64,000 bases of DNA. Origin: Ipomoea triloba. Taxonomy: Eukaryota; Streptophyta; Magnoliopsida; Solanales; Convolvulaceae. The DNA is taken from the NCBI RefSeq assembly GCF_003576645.1, contig NC_044916.1, positions 25,457,799 through 25,521,798 on the forward strand. Reading direction: 5' to 3'. The notes beneath the pieces were generated by a model, which was given only the letters and a program-made list of their open reading frames with translations, did not search any database and was not told where the DNA came from. The translations under genes were made by a program, and so were the position numbers. Below are positions 26,870-37,834 of the stretch, one piece after another. Positions within the stretch are counted from its first letter, which is position 1; every line of letters begins with the position of its first letter.

Positions 26870-29366
26870 TTTTTTTAAAATCGGAGAAGGAGGGGGGGAC
26901 CCCTGGGGTGCCAAAACTAGGTTGACGCCACCACTCTGCGCACACTAGTAACATGTGCTAAATTGTCAAAATAGGCGTCCTCGCTCACCGCTGGGCAATC
27001 GGCGAGATTCGCAATCTCCTCACTTTGCGTAGAACCATACGATGCAAGGCAGTCAGCCACCCTGTCCTTAGTAGTCCAACCTTTGATCGCGTTAGTATAC
27101 TGACAAACTGGTCCTCGACCGGTAGCGTCAGCCTGAACCCATTGTAGCACATTCTTTGAGTCTGATTGAATCTCCATGTCGCGAACTCCTCTCTGTCATG
27201 CCCGCTTTAGACCCTCAGCTATGGCTTTTGCTTCTGTCCAGGACGGGTCTCCATAAGATGTACTGCACATGAAGCCCGCAATCTACTCCCCCTTATTATT
27301 CCTCATCACCCCTCCCAAGCCTGCTCTGTTGCAGCCGGTTTTGACGCTACCGTCGACGTTCAGTGTAATCTGATGGGCATTGGATGCTTTCCAGCGTAAC
27401 CGAGCAATCGTATGTCGACCCGCCGTGTTTCTGTTCCCGTTGTGTTTAGCAAACGCACGATTGATCTCCTCCTCTGCCTCTCTAATCCAGTTGATTTTAC
27501 GTTGGGTGTCCATCTCTCGATCATTGAAAACTCGCTCGCATCTCCATCTCCAAATCCACCAGACAATGATCGTAAAGCGACTTGGCCAATCCTCTCCCTC
27601 GACTTCGTCTTTGTTGTTACTGATGTTGTCAACAATCCACTGTCTGAAGCCCATATTTCGCCATCTTTGCCGTTGCTATGTTGACGAGAATGCCCGCCAA
27701 ATCTCCTTTGCTTTGTTGCAGTTCCTGAGTATGTGGTCAGCAGTCTCGCTCATTCCCGGGCAGAAACCGCAGCTGTCGTTTGACGTGAGGGCTCTTCTCT
27801 TCCTTTCTGCATTTCCCATCACCCGCTCATGCATCGCCGTCCACAAGAAAGTCTTGAGCTTGTTAGGGACTTTAAGCTTCCATAGTCGGCTCCATTCTCT
27901 ATCCTGCATATTTTCCGAGTTGTCGTGGATCAAAGAATACACATAATTAATGGAAAACATACCTGACGCCTCGCGACTCCAGTAGCGCTCATCTTCTCCC
28001 TCCCCATCATGCAGCGTGATGCACTGTATATGTTGTTTGACTCCTTGTGGTAAAGGTGGCAGGCACTCCCATTTCCATCCCCTAACACTATCCCAGTAAT
28101 CCCTTACCATGCTATTATTTTCAACATATAATGCATTGTTAGGGATTAAGGATATTAACGGCGTCTCTTGTATCCAGACGTCCTTCCAAAATCGTGTGGT
28201 TCTTCCATTTGTCACACAGGTCTTGGCGCCCTTTAGAGTGAGGGGAAGAGCTGCCACAATGCCCCTCCAAGCATTCGAGCAAACCGTTTTGGCGCATATC
28301 ATGTCCATTTCTGCTTTGCAATGGGCATATTTTTCCTTTAATACCTTAACCCATAGGGTCTCCTTATTGGAGATGAGTTGCCATCCGAGCTTAGCCATGA
28401 ATGCCATGTTCATATCCTTTGCTGCTCTAATTCCAAGCCCCCCGCTATTCTTCGGTTTAGTGACCTCCTCCCATCGCACAAGATGGCATTTTCGAGTCTC
28501 GGGAGTTCCCCCCCATATAAACCTGCGGATTCTTTTGTCAATCTCTTCCCAGACACCAGCTGGCATGAGAGTTGTCTGCATCCCATAATACGGGATAGTT
28601 TGAAGAACTGATTGAGCCAGGACTTGTCTACCCGCTAAGGTCAAGAACTTTGCCTTCCACCCATTCAGTCTATCGTCAATCCTTTCCAGCATCGGAGAGA
28701 AGAGGCTATTGGTTACTCTGCCTTGGAGAGTGGGGACCCCAAGATACTTACCTAGATTGGTAGACGCTGGGATTTTCGCTATATCTGAAATTCTTTGGGC
28801 TTCTTCACTCCCCACATTTTTCGAGAAAAAAATTTGGGACTTGCTTAGGCTGACTCTTTGTCCTGACGCCTGGCTAAATCTTTCCAGACATTCCGAGATA
28901 ATGTATATTTGTTCCTGCGAGGCCTCAGCAAACAAAACAAGATCGTCAGCGAAAAACAGATGGGTTAGGAGGGGTCCATACCTTGAGAGGCGAATGCCTT
29001 TCCATTTCCCCTGCTCCACTTCGTTCTTTATGGTGTGACTTAACCGCTCCATGCACAGAACGAACAAGTAGGGCGACATAGAGTCACCTTGACGGATACC
29101 CCTCGTAGGAGTGATTTGGTCAAGATGGTTACCGTTCCAAAGTACTTTCAACCTGGGTGATTCCACACAGGCCATAATGTTTCTAATCCAATCATTGTTC
29201 ATCCCAACGTCTCGCAGAGTGTCCCGGATAAAGTCCCAGTTGAGCCTATCGTAAGCTTTTTCTAGGTCGATTTTAAGTACCATAAGCCCTTTATTTCCTT
29301 GTTTGTTTCGCATAGAATGCATCACCTCTTGGTATATCAGAATATTGTCAGTAATTTGCCGACCTG
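26870..29366 (-). mobile_element. 5'-truncated LINE (RT plus RNase H type)
   Basis: The minus strand carries the C-terminal half of a plant LINE second reading frame. Its 3' end is marked by a T8 run on plus (poly A on minus) at 26870, and the body stops abruptly at 29366, just before RT motif 1. The endonuclease and first reading frame are missing, as is usual for 5' truncation during target-primed reverse transcription. Direct repeats of about 80 bp flank it (26789-26869, 29367-29446). Confidence 0.85.
26917..29366 (-). pseudogene. LINE reverse transcriptase, zf-RVT and RNase H coding remnant
   Basis: From 29366 downward: GRQITDNILI, KIDLEKAYDRLNWDF, the GIRQGDSMSPYLFVLCME motif, the catalytic FADDLVLFAEA, thumb region KAKFLTLAGRQVLAQSVLQT, a zf-RVT domain (WKLKVPNKLKTFLW, CGFCPGMSETADHILRNC), then RNase H with NVDGSVK, WTEAKAIAEGL and SDSKNVLQW. 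The catalytic D-E-D triad is in place. A single frame is kept over about 2450 bp and is broken only by three nonsense codons: TAG at 27676-27678, TAG near 27283 and TGA near 27204. It encodes the copying enzyme of a retrotransposon, is truncated and is inactive as it stands. Confidence 0.88.
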
Positions 29367-29446
29367 TTTCCAAGTTTCCAAACGGACCCTTAATTAAAAA
29401 AAAATCATAAACCTTTAGAAATCTTGTTAAATACGTGCATATAGTT
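29367..29446. repeat. right copy of the ~80-bp direct repeat flanking the LINE
   Basis: Matches 26789-26869. This copy reads 'ccaaacggaccctta' where the left copy has 'cgaaaaggaccctta'. It lies at the truncated 5' side of the LINE. Confidence 0.85.
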
Positions 29447-30502
29447 AGGGCTACATTAACCCATACAAAATTTAAATATAAATTCCTTTTATATATATAT
29501 ATATGCCCTTATTCACATGAGTACACATATATAGTATTAGAGGACAATGAGAACATATCCTAGGCATTCAAATAAGTGCAATCAAGAGATGTGATTGTAT
29601 CTAAAATAATGTGAGACTCTAACCATAAATAATAAGAGAGGGCAAAGAAGACAATTGAAAAGTATTTTAATTTTGGAATGATTATAATTAATATAGTTAA
29701 CATATTAGATGAAGATATACACGGTAATAAATTGTAGGCTCATAAGGAAACATAAAACCGGGAGTCGTCTCTACGTACGAGAACAAAAAGAATAGTTTGA
29801 ACACCTGCATGAGAATAAATCACGCAGTGATGTCTGTGTGACTGAAGGTTGTGTGCCATACATATATAAATTGTGTGTCATTTATAAGACTGTCGTGTGC
29901 ACATACATCACAAATTCAGGGCTAATTTAACTGGCAGTGTGACAAATAATTTCTAGTATTTTATTTCGACAGTGGGTACAACGAATTTTAGTAGTTTAAT
30001 TAGGGTAAAAAGTAGTTTTTTAAATGCATTTAAACCTCATGTGCCATTTGTGATTATATTATGTGCATCTTGATGTTAAGTCGTGTGCATCAAATATATA
30101 TGTGTGTGTATATATTTGAATTACATAATATGCAGTATATATGTTTTACTATTTTTTCAAAAATATATATGTATAGCAATTTGAATATATTTGTTGCTAA
30201 TTTGCGATAATACTAGTTTGTGTTCTCTTTATGAAGGGTTAAAATGCATCAGTTTATTTGAAATATATGTTCCAGTGTATGTACATATATATTTATTAAA
30301 TGAGGAAGTTTTGGATATTATCTACTTTTTTTGTTTGCTATCGAGAAAAAAAAAATTCGATCATCCATCACCGTCGGAGAAATGCTTTCCATGCTGACGT
30401 CAACTGTTAGTGCCATTGGAGCGACAATCCTTTGGGTTTTCTACTACTTTGTATCGTCTCCTAGTGTACAGATCAGTTAGAGGTGTTATGGAGGAAGCCC
30501 TA
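29447..30502. other. AT-rich intergenic sequence
   Basis: No gene recognised. It contains a (TA)n run at 29490-29503 and several AT-rich stretches. A GC-richer patch at about 30360-30490 has no recognised coding similarity. Confidence 0.45.
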
Positions 30503-30957
30503 TGGCATGTTTGGTTGGATGGAAAATCAATTACATGGAAAATGATTTCCAATAAAGTTGAGGAAAATGAAAGATTATATGTTATTTGGTTGGATGAAAA
30601 ATGATTTCCATGGAATTTGACTTCCCAAAAAAGAAGGAAAACAAATTTCTTAGTAGAGTTAGGTATTTTATTTTCCAAGGGAGGTGGGAAGAAAGTATAA
30701 GCTTTGAACTATTTTACCCTCAACCAACTTTATTAATTACACATGTATATATAACCAAATCATTATTTCTAAGGGCATATTGGTATTTATATTCATAATT
30801 TCTTACCATTCAAAATCCAACCAAACAATGAAATTCATATTACCAGTAATTTCTTTTTCACCAACCAAACAGTGAAATTTGTTTTCTGGTAATTTATTTT
30901 CCATGGAATTTGAATTACATTTCCTTCAAATATTTTCCAGCGAACCAAACGAGCTGT
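30503..30957. mobile_element. MITE-like element (GTTTGGTTGG / CCAACCAAAC type)
   Basis: The left arm 'ggcatgtttggttgg ... tggaaaatgatttcc' is inverted on the right as 'ggaatttgaattac ... cgaaccaaacgagctg', with further internal 'aaccaaac' motifs near 30820 and 30864. This wording is frequent in plant hAT or Mutator miniature elements. Target duplication not resolved; no coding capacity. Confidence 0.5.
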
Positions 30958-31312
30958 TACAGTGTTGTCTTCACTACTGGAGTCTTCCTATAGAGAAAGT
31001 CGAAATTGGCAAATAGATGAAAAGTCACCCTCTAAGTGATGCTTGAAAGGATGAAAATACAAGTATGGTGATACGAATTTCCTCATTAATGTTTTTTCGA
31101 TGATGCTTGATTTTACAAATTGTCTATTATGTGGAATTAGAAATAGAATTACCACGATTATCATTTTTTTTTATTGAAAATGGTAATTGGCATTTCCATA
31201 ACCTCATATATTGCAGCTACTACTGTTATTTTGGTAATTGATTGATTATTGGAATTTTCCTTTATTCGCACTATCTTCATTTGGTGGTTATTGTTTATGG
31301 TAATTATCATAT

Positions 31313-31708
31313 GAGTTAATTACCAAAATGTCCATCGACTATTGCGAAATTACCAATTTGGTTCTCAACAATTTTTCGTGACCAATTAAGCCCCTCGATT
31401 TTGAAGAATTTAACCAATTTGGTCCTCCGTTTATTTTTCCGTTAAACATCCATTAAACTGGGACCAAATTGGTAATTTTGCTATAGTCAAGGGACCAAAT
31501 TGGTAATTAATTTTCACTGAAATGGTCCCTTGACTATAGCAAAATTACCAATTTGGTCCCTATTTAACGGATGTTTAACGGCAAAATAAACGGAGGATCA
31601 AATTGGTTAAAATTTTCAAAGTCGAGGGACTTAATTAGGCACGAAAAATTGTCGAGGACCAAATTGATAATTTCATAATAGTCGAGGGACCATTTCGGTA
31701 ATAAACTC
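31313..31708. mobile_element. MULE-type fold-back MITE (396 bp)
   Basis: It begins GAGTTAATTACCAAAATG, ends CATTTCGGTAATAAACTC, and has a perfect 9-bp target duplication TTATCATAT (31304-31312 and 31709-31717). The two arms cover nearly the whole element, with the centre at about 31508, so a single strand can fold completely. There is no coding capacity. Confidence 0.85.
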
Positions 31709-31812
31709 TTATCATATTGTTTATTGCTGTTAATATATGTTTTAGAAATGCTATGTCAATTTTGGATTTTGCATTCTTACCAATATTATGATTTAACATG
31801 CATGATATAATA

Positions 31813-32213
31813 GAGTTAATTCCATTTTTGATCCTAGATTTATAGGTAGCATTTCACTTTTAGTCATTTTTTTTCAAAACATCCAGTTTTGGTCCTAATA
31901 TTATTGTGGCATGACCATTTTTGGTCCTCCGTCAAGAAAATCATTGAAATGCCGTTAAATACAACGACAGTTTGATCCTTTTTATACAAAGTAGGTTGAC
32001 CCGCTATATTTTTTATGTTTATTTTTTGAAACAAAATCAAAATTGAAGATTGAAATGCTCTTGTATTTGATGAAATTTAAACTGTTTTGTTCACGGAGGA
32101 CCAAAAATGGTCATGCCACAATAATACTAGGATCAAAAGTGGATGTTTTGAAAAAAAAAAGGACTAAAAGTGAAATGCAACCTATAAATCTAGGACAAAA
32201 ATGGAATTAACTC
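31813..32213. mobile_element. MULE-type MITE (401 bp)
   Basis: The ends are GAGTTAATTCCATTTTTGA and its inverse AAAAATGGAATTAACTC, with about 130-bp arms that include 'ttggtcctccgt' and 'acggaggaccaa'. Flanks are AT-rich (...ATATAATA / ATAATAAT...) and show only an imperfect duplication. Same end type (GAG...CTC) as the elements at 31313 and 32653. Confidence 0.7.
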
Positions 32214-32643
32214 ATAATAATATTATGGCTTTAGATAATTGCCACTATTTAGGTATTTGGTTCCTAGTAATCTATACATTCGAAATCTAATGTTGAAGGA
32301 AAGGTTATGCTTACCATTAACATGTTACAATGATTATTGTTTATTGCTTCATTCTGACTATTGATCTAGAATGAATCAATGGCTGTGATTAAACCTTATT
32401 TTTCACCTAAGGCTTGTGTGTGTCCCCGCGCGCGCGTGTCCTGGATCAAGTGCGAAGGAGTTCTCAGGTGAAAAATGCACATAAATCTTAGCCATTAATT
32501 TCGTCCAAATGTACTGCTCTATAAAAAACTACACTTTGAATCAACAAAAATGTGCACTTGAAAGTACAAAGGAGTTATTAAACTTAAGTGTTATTGAAGT
32601 AATTATCCTTACAAATCGTTTATAAATCTCACAAATTTCATTA
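32214..32643. other. intergenic sequence between MITEs
   Basis: Contains a short GC alternation at about 32427-32438 ('ccccgcgcgcgcgtg') and 'ggagttctcaggtgaaaaat' wording of a dispersed repeat. No gene seen. Confidence 0.4.
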
Positions 32644-32652
32644 AAAATTTAG

Positions 32653-32980
32653 GAGTTTATTACCAACGACCTTACTGCCACCGGCAGCTTCCCTTGCTCC
32701 GTCGGTAGCGACAGGCGCGAGAACGCGGCAGGGGAGAAGGAAGATGACGACGATATTAACATGAAAAAAAAAACAATAATGGAAGAGAGGATCAAAATGG
32801 TTAAAATAACGCAAAATTACTTGAATACCCTCCTATTACACGGACTACTAACACCTAAACTAACACAGGACTAAAATGGTTAAAAATTTCAAAGTTAAGG
32901 ACTTAATTGGGCACCAAAAATTGTCGAGTACCAAATTGGTAATTTCGCAATAGTCGATGGACCATTTCGGTAATAAACTC
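32653..32980. mobile_element. MULE-type MITE with GC-rich insert (328 bp)
   Basis: It begins GAGTTTATTACC and ends GGTAATAAACTC; its right arm is closely related to that of the element at 31313. Flanks AAAATTTAG (32644-32652) and AAATTTTAG (32981-32989) are a 9-bp duplication with one mismatch. The left arm is short because about 90 bp of GC-rich sequence ('gccaccggcagcttccc' to 'gaagatgacgacgat') replaces it, which may be a captured host fragment. Its source was not recognised. Confidence 0.65.
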
Positions 32981-32989
32981 AAATTTTAG

Positions 32990-33540
32990 TTATACGTTAT
33001 TGAAAAAATGATAAAAGATATAATAAACACCGACATATAATAATGCATTTGAAACTTAAAATTGTATACTTAAAAGACCCAAAAATATACACTCAAAAGC
33101 TAAAATTCTGCATTCGAAATCGAACGTGGTTAATAAAAGCTAAAATTCTGCATTCGAAATCGAATGTGGTTAATTAGGTATAGGGCCTTAATCAAGAGAC
33201 TAAAAGGGAGCCTTCTGCCATTGAATGTGGGTAATTAGGTATAGGCTGGCCACGTGCCTAGAATGCAAAAAGTTTAAAACGTCAGAAATCTGTTGCAACA
33301 TATTAAATTTTATAAACTTTAATTAAGTGAGTCGCTAAGAAAAATAATTTTTTTGGAACAAAATTTTCGAGTAATTTTTAAATATCCCTGTATCGTTTCA
33401 ATTTTATCGGATATCCCCGAATGGACAGTAATTTTTAAATATTGTATTCCTTTTTATTAAATTATTCCCCATCCCATTTTATAAGGGGTAATTTTTTTAA
33501 CTGATTCTTTTAAAAAATAATTTTTAATATTCTTCTCAAA
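32990..33540. other. intergenic sequence with a 40-bp tandem duplication
   Basis: At 33095-33174 a 40-bp unit ('aaaagctaaaattctgcatt...') occurs twice in direct succession with one difference. A shorter 'gtggttaattaggtatag' phrase recurs at 33167 and 33226. No coding sequence seen. Confidence 0.6.
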
Positions 33541-33544
33541 TTTA

Positions 33545-33760
33545 GTATTTTTTGTAGGTGACGAGAAAATGCGTAATCATTATTCGAGAGTGTACATTGG
33601 ATAAACTTACTCATGTACATTGGAAAGTTTAATCGCACTATGAAGATCATGTATGGCGAGCTCAATCGAGAGAATTTTTGTAAAAGTCAAACTTGTGACC
33701 TTCAAGTATGAGAATTATGTTTAACCCACTTGGCCACCTTTCTGGGCAATTTACTCTTTC
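33545..33760 (-). mobile_element. tRNA-derived SINE, second family
   Basis: The minus strand has 'ggtggccaagtgggttaa' (box A, TGGCCAAGTGG) and 'gaaggtcacaagtttgactt' (box B, GGTCACAAGTTTGAC) about 30 bp apart, as in a Ser/Leu-type tRNA-derived SINE. The downstream body contains 'caatgtacatgagtaagttt' twice in related form. Confidence 0.55.
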
Positions 33761-34320
33761 TAGAAGTATTAGATTGGGCACATCTAGAAAAGTTAATAAA
33801 AATAAAATATAAATTAGAAAAATAACAAAAAGTTAATAGTGTTTAAATTAAAAATTAAGCATTATTTTGAGACCAAATAAAAAAGAAAGTAGGACAAAAA
33901 AGTAGGAATGATGGGGTATTTTTAAAGTTAATTAAGAAAAATGTGAAATAATAAAATTTTTAGACACATATATTAAATATGATTAAATAGATTGTAGTAT
34001 CTTGTTCACTAATAAGATGCACTTAAAAACATTAAACTTTTGGAGATAACCTACATAATAAAATCCATTAAGTATTGAATTAAAAACCACTACTAACTAA
34101 TAAATACTAAATTAATTTATTTTAATTACTAAATGATTAATAAATTCAAGAAAAATATTTTAAAATGTTAAAAATTGTTAACCAATGAAAAACTACCACC
34201 TAAACTTTTATTACTAAAACAACATATACGTAGACAATAATTTTTTTCTTTTTAGTACTATGACTCTATTACAATGTATAGTAGTATCTATTGTTAAATT
34301 TCGAGCAACTACTTTGAGCG
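33761..34320. other. AT-rich intergenic sequence
   Basis: About 80 per cent A plus T. No gene, RNA or transposon ends recognised. Confidence 0.5.
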
Positions 34321-34329
34321 CATAGTGTT

Positions 34330-34530
34330 GTCTTCAGACAAGTGCAGTGTTCGTCAAGGGTCGGTGCGTTGGACGGAGGGAAGGAATGTAGGCATTCGCC
34401 TATCGTTATCCATGGTAGGCCCTACTGTCACCCAGTTAGGCCAAGACATAGCACACTTTCCAGGAGACTTGGGCATGGTCTACCGTTGAGGATGCTTTTC
34501 CACACTACAATCGGAAGGCCTCTTCTAAGG
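34330..34530. other. GC-rich island next to the 18S fragment
   Basis: About 200 bp near 50 per cent GC in a background below 30 per cent. It may be strongly diverged rDNA joined to the recognisable 18S piece: 'cctatcgttatccatggtagg' loosely resembles a 5' region of 18S. I could not align it with confidence. The 75-codon open frame here is probably not a gene. Confidence 0.3.
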
Positions 34531-34655
34531 CTGGGATGTTCCCGGTTAGCTTGTTGTTATTGCCGGTGATGCGATCCTGGACTTAATTGGTTGAGTCGTG
34601 CCTCTGGCGCTATTACTTTGAAGAAATTAGAGTGTTCAAAGCAAACCTATGCTCT
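34531..34655 (+). pseudogene. 18S rRNA gene fragment, degraded
   Basis: The stretch from 'gccggtgatgcgatcctgg' through 'ttaattggttgagtcgtgcc' to 'ggcgctattactttgaag', 'aaattagagtgttcaaagc' and 'aaacctatgctct' matches, from memory, the conserved central part of plant nuclear 18S rRNA. Most differences look like C-to-T or G-to-A changes, as in methylated, decaying DNA. It is a short piece in an AT-rich region and not a functional rRNA gene. Confidence 0.78.
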
Positions 34656-35559
34656 AAAATCAAATATTTTAAATTATTTTTATGTACTTCAAATTAAAAT
34701 AATTTATCTAGCTTAGTTATTTTTTAAAAATATTATAAATTAAATATAATAGGATGATAACAACAACAACAACAACAACAACAATAATAATAATAATAAT
34801 AATAACAAGTTAAATGTGTTTTTTTTATTGTGATGATAACATATTAATTACACAATAAGACCATTAACTGTTGTATTTAATTGCAGTACTAAAAATAATA
34901 ATTATTAATCCTCAAAAAAAAATTATTATTATTAAATTAAATTATTTTAGTTACTAAATACTTTTAAAAAGAAGTTTAAAAGAAAAAAATAAAATTGTTA
35001 GTAACCAATGAGATATTGACATATATGCTTTTAAAAACTTTCTATTGCTATATAGTAAGGGAAAGTACGTTCTTATTCCATAGTAAGGGAAAGTTTAAAC
35101 TCTATCATTTATGGAGGAATGATAAGACATGAATTCCTATATTATTATTTTTATCATGTATGGCCTTTGAGTTTTTATACTAATTATTTTCAATAAGTCA
35201 TTGTTTACCAACAAAATAATTAAATAAATATTTCAAGTAATTTCTTGGCACCCCTGTTATCATTCCAAAAATGATTGAGAAAGTTTAGAACATATATTAT
35301 CTTATAAAGAATCATGAGTGTTTCAAGAAAAATATTACAAGTAATTTCTTTTTTATAAAATTTAAATTCAACTAATTTTCAATTCTTTTCTATAAACCGT
35401 ACCAAACATGTCGTAAGAAGAGGAGAAGAGAATAACACACATTGAACTCTATGAAGGTATAATATGAGATGAAAATGTAAAAGAAATCCCAGCCGTATGC
35501 AAAATTCTAACTCTTGCTAGCTAAATCGTTTACATCATATATCTCTTCATAATTACTTT
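34656..35559. other. AT-rich intergenic sequence with (AAC)n(AAT)n microsatellite
   Basis: The compound microsatellite at 34758-34806 has seven AAC-type and seven AAT-type units. The rest is AT-rich and contains the duplicated phrase 'tagtaagggaaagt' (35051, 35082). No gene seen. Confidence 0.6.
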
Positions 35560-35672
35560 CTCAACCTATTGAAGCACAAAAGAGTCAATGTCGTCTCCAA
35601 TGAGGCTCAAACGCACAAACTCCTATATGAGGGAGTAACTTAATGCCACTGAACCACAAGGTCATTTACTAT
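35560..35672 (-). mobile_element. tRNA-derived SINE copy
   Basis: The minus strand reads 'gaccttgtggttcagtggc' (box A) and 'gtttgagcctcattgg' (box B) and resembles the copy at 25440-25557 in order and spacing, but it is more diverged. Confidence 0.5.
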
Positions 35673-36284
35673 TTATGTCATATATATTTTGCAGAATAAA
35701 ATAAGATTTTGTAGAAATATAGATTATTATACAGATATATACTACAAAAAAATATATAATATATCGTTATAATATTATATATTATTATAATGTATTCTGT
35801 TTGTTTAAAAGAGCCATCCTATTTTCGTTTTAATGTTCCTGACATTGTAATTTTAATTAATATTAGAAAGTATTTTTTAAAAAAATTGAGTTGTAGTTTT
35901 TTTTTTTTTTTCTATATAGGGAAACAACCAAACAAGTCAAATTACAAAAAAATTGACCATATCAGAATGATAATATCAACAAAAATAATCGAGTCAAAAA
36001 TTCTTTAGGGGACTCTAATCTCAACAATTTGTAAACCTGAACAAGTATGATGGCATTGCTACCTCAATTATTATGGTGGTGTCAAATTTAAGTAGGCTAA
36101 TCCTCCATTAATTTTTCCATACAACAATTACCAAGTTCAAAGACAAAAGAGTAATTTTTAATTTAATGGTAAAACAATTGTGAATTATACCATGGATCAG
36201 GTCTTGTATTGTGGACCATGGTCGTTTAAAATGACATTCATATTATGTGTCTATCGTTAACATATTATGTGCTTATAATTAACA
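35673..36284. other. AT-rich sequence left of the Helitron
   Basis: No gene recognised. The last 60 bp carry the repeated phrase 'catattatgtg' that continues on the other side of the Helitron. Confidence 0.5.
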
Positions 36285-37834
36285 CTAGTTTTATACGCGC
36301 ATTGCGCGAATGGGTTAATGCCCAATGTTTATATTTAAATAAATATTTGAAAGTATATCAATGCAAGATTATATAAGAGAAATTTATACATGGGTAATTG
36401 AATGTCGAATTTTTTTATTTAAATATCTAACTCTATATGAATCCAAGATAATATAGAAAATTCATTATAATTATTACTAAAATAAATGTTTGCAACCTTG
36501 TAAAATCGATAGTCTAAATATTTGATCTAAAAATGATACTCTAAATAAATATTACTTTTAATTTGAATTTTTCTAAGTGTTCTTAATTCTTTTTTGAGTA
36601 ACATTGTCATTGTTTTCATCTTTACTATTTGTTCTCTTCCTTTTTGTTGATAGTATGTTATTTGCAATTCGGTTATTGTTGGTAGCATAGATGACAATGT
36701 CATGCAATGAGATTATGATATAGGAGCTATGGACTTTCCTTTAGGTGTTCTGCTTGGGGTTCATTTGGTTCAACTATTATTGTTGAATGAGTTATTGTCG
36801 ATAAAGAAATCCCTAGTTTAAGAAAAAAGATTAAATAAATTAATAAAAATTTGAAAATTTAAAATATTATGTATTCCAAAGATATTAAAAGGTAATTTCT
36901 TGTTTCAATTTGCTGGGTAATGGGTTATTTAAGTACTTTCATTGTCAACAAATCCTCCAAGTAGTTAATATGATTGGTTTCAAACTATTCTTTTTTAATT
37001 TTTTCATGGTATTAAAAAAATACATATGTATCATTTTTTGGTTAACTACTAATTTATTTAATTCAATAAGATTAAAATAGAGTGATTCCGCTTCAATTTG
37101 TTGGATATTATTTGAGTACTCTCTTTGTCAACCAATCCCCAAGTAGTTAATATAATTAGCTTCAAATTATTTTAAATTTTTTTTTTTCATAGTATTAATA
37201 AAATACTTGGTAAATAAATATATAACATTATTTTGTACTATAACTTTGATATTTAATTACAAGATATTGTAAAAATAAGATAATGGACAATGTAATGAAT
37301 ATCAATTGATAAATTTGAATGTAAAGAATCTTTACATGAGAGAAAATAAAGACAATATAACAAATGAAATTATTTCTCTTATTTAATTTAATTTTTTGAC
37401 AATGAATAATTTTTTTAAATAAAGGTATTGTAGACACATAATTCTAAATTAAATAAATACATATGTATCATTTTTTGTTGTAGCTACTAATTTATTTAAT
37501 TTAATAAGAGTAAAATAGAGTGAGAAACTTAATTATGTCAAATTTGATTGATATGATGTTCGAACCTAAAACCTTTCTTATAGAAATTAATGGGTAAGTT
37601 AAAAGTTAACGGAATATTAACGGAGAAGAGAATATTTAACGGAAAACTTAACGGATAATCATAAAAGTAAGGTTAAATTAGGTAATCTCTATTAATAATA
37701 TTAATCTGAATTATCTTAACCATCTATTTGATTAAATAATTCATCTAAACCATCCATTTGATTAAATAATTTGACCGCCATTTTTTCTACCCATTTTAAG
37801 CCTAACTCTCTTTGGCTCTTATTAGTATAGTAGA
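36285..37834 (-). mobile_element. non-autonomous Helitron (1550 bp)
   Basis: Read on the minus strand it begins TCTACTATACTAATAAGAGC, continues 'aaagagagttaggcttaaaa', and ends with a hairpin CGCGC-AAT-GCGCG, then TATAAAA and CTAG. It is inserted between A (36284) and T (37835), the AT target typical of Helitrons, without a target duplication. Host flanks 'ttaacatattatgtg' are continuous across the insertion. No RepHel helicase is encoded, so movement would need a helper. Confidence 0.8.

Noticed and set aside
27380..29038. Plus-strand open frames of up to 188 codons
   Set aside because: Antisense shadows of the LINE reverse transcriptase frame on the minus strand.
34342..34569. 75-codon open frame and, at first, a mitochondrial DNA insertion
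   Set aside because: The higher GC suggested organellar DNA, but the right part matches nuclear 18S rRNA, and no coding similarity was found for the frame.
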